Origin: Pseudomonadota bacterium
GTDB lineage: Bacteria; Desulfobacterota; Desulfobulbia; Desulfobulbales; JAGXFP01
NCBI GenBank assembly: GCA_030673265.1
Contig: DAOVJK010000059.1
Coordinates: forward strand, 1-12,731
DNA: 12,731 nt
Reading direction: 5' to 3'
Under the pieces are notes generated by a model. It was not told the DNA's origin and searched no databases. It was given only the letters and a program-made list of their open reading frames with translations. The position numbers and the translations under genes were made by a program. Below are positions 6,070 to 12,249 of this stretch, in pieces. Positions within the stretch are counted from its first letter, which is position 1. Each line of letters starts with the position of its first letter.

Positions 6070-7185
6070 TTAATTTTCAATGGCCTGAAAGAGACGCATG
6101 AATTTCCGGTCAATATAATCTTTGATTAAAAAGGCCAGTCGGCCGCCGAAGGTCAACCAGTATTTGTGCAAGACCCCGTCACCGTTGCCCAGGTTAAAGA
6201 TCAGCAGGTATGGGCCACCGGGATCAAAGGCCTTGAGTTCCGTATCTTCCAGCGCCGCCATCAGATTGTGATAGAGAATCGGATTCTGGCGGACCGCGTA
6301 AACCCCGACTTTATCCAGAGGGTTATGCTCAAAATAAATACAATCGCCGCCGCCAAAGATCTCGGGATGCATTTCAGACTGGAGGTGGCGATTAACCAGC
6401 AGTCCCCCGTCCGGGCCGACTGGTAAGCCAGAATCGGCGAAGAGCGTTGAGGGGTTGACCCCGGTGGCCATGAAGATAAGGTCAGCGTTATATTTCTGGC
6501 CATTCTCCATGGTGATGGTGGTGGCGCTGATTAACTTGGCATGACCATCTTCGATGATTTCGATTGCCCGTCTGGTTAGTGAGTGTTTGACCAGTCTCCT
6601 GACCTTGTCCGGGAATCTCTTCATGAATGAGGATCCGGCGAAGATATTGATCTTAGGTGGGTGGCCCCCGGATTTTTCAACCAACTGGATAATATTGCCG
6701 GCAACTTCTGCCGAAGATGGTCCGCCGCCGACGATGGCGATTTCGATCTGCCGGGTGGTGGTTAATTCCAGGATCTTCTGCTGGGCCTGGAGGAGCTTCT
6801 CAATTGGCTTCACTGAAAAAATATTATCAGAGTCTCCTGTGAAACCTGGATCAGCAACATAACTGCCGGCATTGCAGGATAAAACATCGTAGGGGATTTT
6901 CCGGCCCGCCTTGGTGTGCACCAACTTTTCAACCGGATTAATGCGAACCACCGAATCGAGAATGAAGCTACCCCCTCGGTCCTCAACAACCTTGCGGGTG
7001 TAAAAACGGATATCGTCAGGGGTATAGGTTTTGCTAAGCATACCCGGGCCCATACCCGAATAATAATGATACTCGGAAGGGCCGATTACCGTGACCGAGT
7101 AGCCTTTGTCGATAAAATTTTTGAGATTGGCCAGGGTTACCATGTGGGCATGACCGCCACCGATCAACACCAGTTTCTTTGCCAT
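6070..7185 (-). CDS. FAD-dependent pyridine nucleotide-disulfide oxidoreductase (NDH-2-like / SelD-associated family)
   Basis: This 371-residue flavoprotein has the two-dinucleotide-fold layout. An FAD motif IGGGHAH sits at 8-14, a second nucleotide motif VGGGPSSAEVAG at 152-163, and FGGGDC at 277-282 contacts FAD. The details GGGHAH, YYSGMGPG (41-48) and a C-terminal LGNGDG...GRLAFLIKDYIDRKFMRLF match the group of oxidoreductases that occur alone or fused to the N-terminus of selenophosphate synthetase. NDH-2 and sulfide:quinone reductases are close relatives, but the three conserved sulfide:quinone reductase cysteines are not evident (only Cys104 and Cys282). The basic amphipathic C-terminal helix suggests peripheral membrane attachment, as in NDH-2. 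An AAGGTG ribosome site lies six bases before the ATG. No selD is in the window, so a role in quinone reduction or selenium metabolism stays open. Confidence 0.75.
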   Translation of the reverse strand: MAKKLVLIGGGHAHMVTLANLKNFIDKGYSVTVIGPSEYHYYSGMGPGMLSKTYTPDDIRFYTRKVVEDRGGSFILDSVVRINPVEKLVHTKAGRKIPYDVLSCNAGSYVADPGFTGDSDNIFSVKPIEKLLQAQQKILELTTTRQIEIAIVGGGPSSAEVAGNIIQLVEKSGGHPPKINIFAGSSFMKRFPDKVRRLVKHSLTRRAIEIIEDGHAKLISATTITMENGQKYNADLIFMATGVNPSTLFADSGLPVGPDGGLLVNRHLQSEMHPEIFGGGDCIYFEHNPLDKVGVYAVRQNPILYHNLMAALEDTELKAFDPGGPYLLIFNLGNGDGVLHKYWLTFGGRLAFLIKDYIDRKFMRLFQAIEN

Positions 7186-7540
7186 GTTGGCACCTTATTT
7201 GTTTTTTATGGTCGGTTAGTAAACACTTCTTTTAGTAAGTTCTCGTAGTCTTACAAGGTGTAGATGTTAAGAACTTTTTCACAAATGTTCCGGCTCAGAA
7301 TCGCACAGATTATGTCTGTCACTTGCGCCGGTCAGGAGATGGTGCGAACATTCCTGCCAGAGCCTTTCATTGTAGCAGAATATAATTGACGCCTGCAACT
7401 TCTGTCAAAGAGGTGTAACCCTACCCTGAGTGGCGTGAAATTACGGGAATACCCCTATTGATCATCGCTAATACTTGTGTGATAGAATACCAGATAAGCT
7501 GGTTGTATGAAATGGCATTACGGTTAAGGAGGACCAAGCT
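7186..7540. other. Divergent intergenic region between the oxidoreductase and the STAS-like gene
   Basis: Genes point away on both sides, so promoters for both should lie here. A plus-strand promoter candidate is at 7458-7488. A set of complementary segments spans 7284-7352: AATGTT with AACATT, CGCAC (7302-7306) with GTGCG (7342-7346), and a small ACAGA/TCTGT hairpin (7305-7319) that partly competes with them. No protein gene is supported. Confidence 0.35.
7458..7488 (+). promoter_or_regulatory. Possible promoter for the STAS-like gene
   Basis: TTGATC (7458-7463) resembles a -35 box. The following GATAGAAT (7481-7488) offers a -10 either as GATAGA with a 17-base spacer or as TAGAAT with a 19-base spacer. 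It lies about 55 bases upstream of the start codon. The match is moderate. Confidence 0.35.
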
Positions 7541-7909
7541 ATGATACTTGATCATTTGCAGTTTGGCATTTTTAAGGAAATTAAGCCCAATATCATGGAA
7601 ATAACCATAAACGATGGTGTCGAGCTTGATCGCGCCAAGCTGTCGGTGGTTGCGGTTGGCTTGTGTGAAAAATACCAGAAAAATCCTTATGCGATTTTGG
7701 CTAACCGGGAAAATGTTTATTTCCATTTTTATGAATCAATGGAAGTCTATGATAATTTGATAAATCTCAAGGGTGTGGCCAATCTGGTCAATGTAAATGT
7801 AGCAGCCAAAACAACGCAAAGTGAAGATAAAAACTCCGATAAAATCCGTACATTTGGAAACAGAGAACAAGCTATTGACTGGCTCCAGAAAACTTTGTCA
7901 GAAGCCTGA
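7541..7909 (+). CDS. Small STAS/SpoIIAA-like domain protein
   Basis: This 122-residue soluble protein has a strong AAGGAGG ribosome site eight bases before its ATG and its own downstream terminator, so it is a complete single-gene unit. The pattern is one acidic/hydrophobic strand (IMEITINDGVEL, 18-29), a helix (RAKLSVVAVGLCEKY), a strand (YAILANRENVYFHF, 50-63), a second helix, then a strand (VANLVNVNVAA, 78-88), and finally IRTFGNREQAIDWLQ (102-116). That last motif recalls the '..F.dreeAl.WL' ending common in small SpoIIAA/STAS-like proteins that sense or regulate. The assignment is by pattern, not by a clear family signature. No membrane helix or signal peptide is seen. What it regulates, if anything, is not shown by the neighbours. 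Confidence 0.6.
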   Translation: MILDHLQFGIFKEIKPNIMEITINDGVELDRAKLSVVAVGLCEKYQKNPYAILANRENVYFHFYESMEVYDNLINLKGVANLVNVNVAAKTTQSEDKNSDKIRTFGNREQAIDWLQKTLSEA

Positions 7910-7933
7910 ACGACTTTTTAATACTTGAGCAAG

Positions 7934-7966
7934 AAGCGGTTGGGGATTACCCAGCCGCTTTTTTTT
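7934..7966 (+). terminator. Rho-independent terminator after the STAS-like gene
   Basis: AAGCGGTTGGG (7934-7944) pairs over 11 positions (one G-U) with CCCAGCCGCTT (7950-7960) around a five-base loop, followed by an uninterrupted T-run through 7966. It lies 24 bases after the stop codon. Confidence 0.9.
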
Positions 7967-8050
7967 ATCTGCAGTCAGAGGTTCATGTAAAGCAAATCGG
8001 CCCAACGGATTTTTGATGAAATGGCCTGAAAAAAGACATTGTGCCATTTA

Positions 8051-8198
8051 GGCTTTTATCTCGGCAAGTGGCTGAACGACTTGATTTGTCTCTTTACCGG
8101 CGGCTTGTTTCTGGTGGGGATCATCTATAATTTCTGGACACTGCAATGAGCAGATTAGCGAAATAAACCGGACCGGTTCATCGGGGCAGAAGATATAA
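8051..8198 (+). pseudogene. Frameshifted C-terminal remnant of a TM2-like membrane protein
   Basis: In one plus frame, codons from 8051 read GFYLGKWLNDLICLFTGG then LFLVGIIYNFWTLQ and stop at 8149. This matches the end of TM2-type proteins, where FYLGK starts a two-helix hairpin that ends in a 'G.IYDFWTL' stretch. The expected continuation NEQISEINR is present in the next frame from 8145 to 8171, one base out, running to a stop at 8198. A single-base insertion near 8144 therefore seems to separate two halves of an ancestral C-terminus. The N-terminal half of the domain is missing or unrecognisable, and an in-frame stop lies upstream. This is a decayed gene rather than a functional one. The frame evidence is direct; the family name is from recognised motifs. 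Confidence 0.55.
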
Positions 8199-8238
8199 CC
8201 CTTCAAATATGGGCTGTGCCTTTTTTTTTGCCTTTGGT

Positions 8239-8252
8239 TTGATTTAAATCAT
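8239..8252. promoter_or_regulatory. Fnr/Crp-like palindromic site
   Basis: TTGAT-TTAA-ATCAT matches the Fnr consensus TTGAT-N4-ATCAA at nine of ten fixed positions, and its core TGATTTAAATCA is a perfect 12-base palindrome. It lies 3' of the acyl-CoA ligase gene and directly precedes no intact plus-strand gene, so it may be a leftover of the lost TM2-like locus, part of a promoter for something unrecognised, or chance. Confidence 0.3.
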
Positions 8253-8363
8253 CGGTAAAGGGGGGGGGCTGGCGCCAATAGTTTAGTAAGGACGTCCCTG
8301 AAATTAGTTTTGATGTGGGATAGCTTGGGTTTGATGGTTGAAAGACGTTTCGCCCCCCTCGGA

Positions 8364-10085
8364 TTAAGTAAGGGGTTGCCGGAGTTTGCTTGCCAGTTTG
8401 GCAACAGCACTCTCCCGCATCCGAAACTTCTGGATCTTACCGGTCACGGTCATGGGAAATTCTTCTACAAACCAGATATAGCGGGGCACTTTGTAATGGG
8501 CGATTTTCTCGCGGCAGAACTCCCGCACCTCTTCTTCGCTCAGACTTTCCTGGTCATAAGGTCTGATCCAAGCCATGATTTCCTCTCCATAATAGTTGTC
8601 GGGCATCCCGAAAACCGCCACTTCCGCTACCTTGGGATGGGAGAAGAGGAGATCCTCAATTTCCCGGGGGTAGATATTCTCGCCGCCCCTGATGATCATC
8701 TCCTTAAGCCGACCGGTTATCTGCAGGTAGCCGTCGCTATCCATTCGGCCCAGATCACCCGAAGAGAGCCAGCCCTCCCGGTCGATAGCTCTGGCGGTCG
8801 CCTCAGAGTCGCCATAATAGCCTTGCATGATGTGATAGCCTTTAAAACAGATCTCACCGATCTCGCCAACCGGAAGAGTGGCCCTGGTAGATATGTCTAT
8901 TACTTTAACCTCCTGATGGGGGAGGTTACGACCCACCGTCCTGGTTCTCCGCTCAACGTTGTCGTCCCGCCTGGTGAGATGGGTGATGGGCGAGGCCTCG
9001 GTTTCACCGTAACCGATCAGGATCTCCCGGCAGTGCATATCCTCCCTCACCTGCTGCATTAGCACGGGCGGACAGGGAGCCCCGGCCATGATACCGGTCC
9101 GCAGACTCGTCAGGTCGAACTCCTGAAAATCGGGGTGTTCCAGTTCGGCAATGAACATGGTGGGCACCCCGTGGATGGCGGTGCACCTCTCCGTTGCTAC
9201 TGCGGAGAGGACTTTGAAGGCATCGAAGTGCTCGCAGGCGATAACGATACAGGCTCCCACCGAGAGACAAAGGAGGTTTGCCAACACCATGCCGAAGCAA
9301 TGATAAAAGGGCACGGGCACGCAAAGGCGATCCTCTTCTGAAAAGTGCATGGCCAGGGCGGAAAAATAAGCGTTATTGAGGATATTGCGGTGGGTCAGGA
9401 CCACGGCCTTGGGGAAGCCGGTGGTGCCGGAGGTATATTGAATATTGATCGGTTCGCAACAGTCAAGCCCGGCGGTTCGGCGGTTGAGCTCTTCTGGCGA
9501 AACCGTTTCGGCACCGGCCAACACCTCATTCCAGAGAGTGAAACCAGGGGCAGATCTCTTCGTTTGGCTCGTTGCTTCCGGCTCATAGAGCACCACCCGT
9601 AGCAAAAAAGGAAAATCTGCGGAGGCAAGTTCCGCCGGGCCACATTCGGCCAACTCGGGTAAAAGTTCCAGGAGCATAGCCACATAATCGCTTTTGCGAA
9701 AGGAGGGAATGAGAAAAATTCCCTGCACTTCGGAGCGGGTTAGGGCATAGGCCAGCTCTTTGAGCCGGTAAGCCGGGTTGATGTTGACCAGGATGGCCCC
9801 GATCCGTGCCGTGGCCAGCTGCACAAGCAACCATTCAAGATTGTTGGTGGACCAGATACCGATCCGGTCACCCTTGCCAAACCCCAGGGCCAGGAGGCCA
9901 CGGGCCAGCTCATCCACCCGGTCGGCCAGTTGCTGATAGGTAAGGTGTTTGTTCTGTGGTCTTGAGACCACGGCCTCCTGCTTGGGAAAGCGGCTAACGA
10001 TTGCCGCAAAATGGTCCGGGATCGTTGCTGCCAGGAGCGGGATATCGCCGGTTGTCCGGTAATAGCTGAGTCCCTTGTCGGTCAT
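8364..10085 (-). CDS. AMP-forming acyl-CoA ligase (ACSF2-like fatty-acid/aryl-CoA synthetase)
   Basis: This 573-residue enzyme of the ANL superfamily activates a carboxylic acid with ATP and then forms the CoA thioester in the cytoplasm. All core motifs are intact: the phosphate-binding loop YTSGTTGFPK (217-226), YGETEAS (359-365), SGDLG with Asp444, the hinge GRLKEMIIRGGENIYP (458-473), and the adenylation lysine Lys550 in TVTGK. Length and motif wording resemble the medium-chain/ACSF2 group rather than acetyl-CoA synthetase. The start codon overlaps the stop of the oxidoreductase beta-subunit gene (ATGA), so the two are translationally coupled and the ligase probably supplies or uses the same acyl-CoA. 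The substrate (short branched, medium-chain or aromatic acid) cannot be fixed by eye. Confidence 0.88.
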   Translation of the reverse strand: MTDKGLSYYRTTGDIPLLAATIPDHFAAIVSRFPKQEAVVSRPQNKHLTYQQLADRVDELARGLLALGFGKGDRIGIWSTNNLEWLLVQLATARIGAILVNINPAYRLKELAYALTRSEVQGIFLIPSFRKSDYVAMLLELLPELAECGPAELASADFPFLLRVVLYEPEATSQTKRSAPGFTLWNEVLAGAETVSPEELNRRTAGLDCCEPINIQYTSGTTGFPKAVVLTHRNILNNAYFSALAMHFSEEDRLCVPVPFYHCFGMVLANLLCLSVGACIVIACEHFDAFKVLSAVATERCTAIHGVPTMFIAELEHPDFQEFDLTSLRTGIMAGAPCPPVLMQQVREDMHCREILIGYGETEASPITHLTRRDDNVERRTRTVGRNLPHQEVKVIDISTRATLPVGEIGEICFKGYHIMQGYYGDSEATARAIDREGWLSSGDLGRMDSDGYLQITGRLKEMIIRGGENIYPREIEDLLFSHPKVAEVAVFGMPDNYYGEEIMAWIRPYDQESLSEEEVREFCREKIAHYKVPRYIWFVEEFPMTVTGKIQKFRMRESAVAKLASKLRQPLT

Positions 10086-11005
10086 GGTTCGCTCTCGGCC
10101 TCTTGCCAGTAACGATCTACCCGGGCCTGGATCTCGGCAAGCAGCTTTTCGTTCTTCTCTGGGGTAAAGAGATGGTGGAAACGGCCCTGGCGGACGAGAT
10201 ATTCTTCCACCGGCAGCCTGGGGTGGGGAATTTTGGTATGCACCACCTTGCCGTCCACATACTCCCTGAGGGGCCAGATGCCGGTCTGCACTGCCAGCTT
10301 GCCGATGGCTACCGTTTCGGCCGGCTCGTAATCCCAGCCGGTGGGACAGGGGGCCAGAGAGATGATGAGGCGCGGCCCTTGCAAGCTTCTGGCTTTTTCC
10401 ACTTTGCGGGCCAGGTCAAGGGGTTCCGCTCCCACCACGGTGGCTACATAGCTCGGTTTATGGGCGGTCCAGATGGCAAACAGATCCTTTTTGTAACCCG
10501 GATAACCGTGGCTCCCCTTGCTGGTCGCGGTGCGAGCCCCATGGGGGGTGGCGGCGGAATATTGCTGACCGGTGTTGCCATAGCCTTCGTTGTCGTAACA
10601 GAGATAGAGAAAATCGAGATCACGGTCCATGGCCGCCGAGGTCGCGGAAAGACCCATGCCGTAGGCGGAGCCGTCGCCGGTGAGGACCAGGACCTCCAAG
10701 TCCTCATCCGGGCTGATCTCCCCCTTTTTTTTCAGGATATCCAGGGCATCGCGGACCCCTTGGGCGCCGGCCGGGGCCGAGGCCATGGCCGTATAGAGCC
10801 AGGAACCGCGAAAGGGGGTGAAGGGATAGACCGCAAGCAGGGTCATGCAGCCGGCCGCATTAACGATCACGCTCTTTGCGCCGATCAGGTCGTAAATCTG
10901 ATGCAGGGTCTCCAGGCCGCCGCAGCCACCACACATGGGTGTGCCGGTGCCGAGCAGGTGTCGGGAGGGCAGATCCCGCAAGAATTTAAATTCCGTAGTA
11001 CTCAT
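10082..11005 (-). CDS. porB: 2-oxoacid:ferredoxin oxidoreductase, beta subunit (TPP-binding, PorB type)
   Basis: This 307-residue subunit binds thiamine pyrophosphate and one [4Fe-4S] cluster. The TPP motif is GDGSAYGMG (110-118) followed by the metal-binding Asn139 in YDNEGYGNTGQQYS. The expected cluster cysteines are present: Cys25 and Cys28 in MCGGCGG, Cys53 in NAAGCMT and Cys220 in APCPTGW, matching the four-cysteine pattern of pyruvate:ferredoxin oxidoreductases. The stretch ATPHGARTATSKGSHG follows the TPP site, as in the PorB/VorA group. It overlaps the alpha-subunit stop by four bases and the ligase start by four bases. The enzyme oxidatively decarboxylates a 2-oxoacid to acyl-CoA and reduces ferredoxin, or works in reverse. 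Pyruvate is possible but not assured: the coupled ligase hints at another acyl group. Confidence 0.9.
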   Translation of the reverse strand: MSTTEFKFLRDLPSRHLLGTGTPMCGGCGGLETLHQIYDLIGAKSVIVNAAGCMTLLAVYPFTPFRGSWLYTAMASAPAGAQGVRDALDILKKKGEISPDEDLEVLVLTGDGSAYGMGLSATSAAMDRDLDFLYLCYDNEGYGNTGQQYSAATPHGARTATSKGSHGYPGYKKDLFAIWTAHKPSYVATVVGAEPLDLARKVEKARSLQGPRLIISLAPCPTGWDYEPAETVAIGKLAVQTGIWPLREYVDGKVVHTKIPHPRLPVEEYLVRQGRFHHLFTPEKNEKLLAEIQARVDRYWQEAESEP

Positions 11006-12249
11006 GATTTAGCTCCCCGTCCGCGGTGCATGGTCCGAGCCATGGTCTGTAGTTTGCGGACCTCGCGCAATTCTTTTTCGGTATAAAGCAGCCGGGGCGG
11101 AGGTAGTTCTCCTTTTATTATAGATTGACGCACCACTGCAACCATCTCGTAAAACTCCTCCGGGGCGATATCCCGGCCACCCAGCCCCCCGATGAAGCTG
11201 GCCAGGACGGGTGGAGCGTCAGGGCGGCCATAGAGGGCCGAGGCTAACTCCGTATGCAGCACCCCGCCTTTGCCCATGGAGAGGTTCTGGTCGACCACCG
11301 CTACCCCTTTTTTACCAGCCAAAGCACGGTACAGCGCTTCAACCGGCAATGGTCTGAACAAGCGGGGGCGAACCAGGCCGACCTTCTCGCCTGCCGCCCG
11401 CAGCTGGTCCACCGCCTCTTTGGCCTTGGTGGCAAAGGAGCCCATCATCACAAAGACGATTTCTGCGTTGGCGCTGCGATATTCTTCGATGAGTCGGTAT
11501 TTTCTTCCGAAAATTATCTGGAATTCCCGGGCAAGATCATCATAGACCGCCAGGGCCTGGAGCGAAGCGAGATGAGCTTCGTATCGGAAATATGAGTAGG
11601 TCGGGCCGCCCAGCACCGCCACCCCTTCACTCAATGGCTCGCCGGCCCGGAAGCGGATATTCTCGGCATCAAAGGGGGGCAGAAACCGGTCCACCATGGC
11701 CTGGCTTGGAATCTCCACCGGTTCACGGGTAAAAGAAAGATAAAAGCCGTCGAGATTGACAATCACTGGCAGCCGCAGCTTCTCATGTTCGCTTAACCGA
11801 TAGGCCAGCAGCATATGATCCAGCACTTCCTGACAGGTGGAGCAGTGGAATTGTAAAAAACCACAGTCCCGCATGGCCAGCACATCGTTATGGTCCGGTT
11901 CAAGGGTGATGGGCGAGGAAAGGCCCCGGGAGACGTTCACCAGCACCAGCGGGACCCGCCAGCCGGCCACGGTATAGATCATTTCCGAAGCATAGAGCAG
12001 GCCCTGGCTGGAAGTGGCGGTGAAGACCCGGACCCCGGTGGCGGCAGCAGCGCCGGCTGCGGTGATCATCGAATGCTCCGATTCCATGGTGACCATCCGG
12101 CAGTCCATCTCGCCCTGATCGATCCAATTCGCGATGGTTTCGATAATCTCGGTTTGGGGAGTAATAGGAAAGGCGGGCAGATAATCGACTTCGGCCAGCC
12201 GCGCCCCCCAGGCAGCGGCGCCGTTGCCGGTTAGCATTTGGCGAGTCAT
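11002..12249 (-). CDS. porA: 2-oxoacid:ferredoxin oxidoreductase, alpha subunit (PorA type)
   Basis: The start is placed at 12249 (protein MTRQMLTGNG, 415 residues), because an AGGAGG ribosome site lies nine bases upstream and the ATG overlaps the previous stop as ATGA; a longer frame to 12336 would run deep into that gene. Motifs are those of the alpha subunit: GNGAAAWGA (8-16), FPITPQTEI (27-35) with the substrate-contacting Thr30, MESEHS (55-60) containing the glutamate that activates TPP, and NVSRGLSSPI (105-114), with Arg108 corresponding to the substrate-carboxylate arginine of Desulfovibrio africanus pyruvate oxidoreductase. A DHNDVLAMRDCGF stretch (119-131) matches the pyruvate-type 'DHsDsmaaRDsGw' element more than branched-chain oxidoreductases. 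Residues from about 240 on form the C-terminal domain that packs against the active site. The precise 2-oxoacid is unproven. Confidence 0.9.
   Translation of the reverse strand: MTRQMLTGNGAAAWGARLAEVDYLPAFPITPQTEIIETIANWIDQGEMDCRMVTMESEHSMITAAGAAAATGVRVFTATSSQGLLYASEMIYTVAGWRVPLVLVNVSRGLSSPITLEPDHNDVLAMRDCGFLQFHCSTCQEVLDHMLLAYRLSEHEKLRLPVIVNLDGFYLSFTREPVEIPSQAMVDRFLPPFDAENIRFRAGEPLSEGVAVLGGPTYSYFRYEAHLASLQALAVYDDLAREFQIIFGRKYRLIEEYRSANAEIVFVMMGSFATKAKEAVDQLRAAGEKVGLVRPRLFRPLPVEALYRALAGKKGVAVVDQNLSMGKGGVLHTELASALYGRPDAPPVLASFIGGLGGRDIAPEEFYEMVAVVRQSIIKGELPPPRLLYTEKELREVRKLQTMARTMHRGRGAKS

Larger units (their letters stand above)
7967..8363. other. Gene-poor, decayed intergenic region
   Basis: This stretch between the terminator at 7966 and the end of the acyl-CoA ligase gene holds a frameshifted TM2-like gene remnant (8051-8198), an Fnr-like dyad (8239-8252), a run of nine T (8221-8229) and a run of nine G (8260-8268). 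No intact gene is supported. No clear terminator for the minus-strand operon ending at 8364 is seen; the weak CCCC/GGGG pairing around 8353-8374 has no proper T-run. Confidence 0.5.

Noticed and set aside
8310..9062. 250-codon plus-strand frame opposite the acyl-CoA ligase C-terminus
   Set aside because: Antisense shadow: the minus strand here encodes the intact hinge, Asp444 and Lys550 motifs of the ligase.
10103..11086. Long plus-strand frame (327 codons) opposite the beta subunit
   Set aside because: It is the antisense shadow of a high-G+C gene with all family motifs; the plus frame has Gly/His/Arg-rich, motif-free composition.
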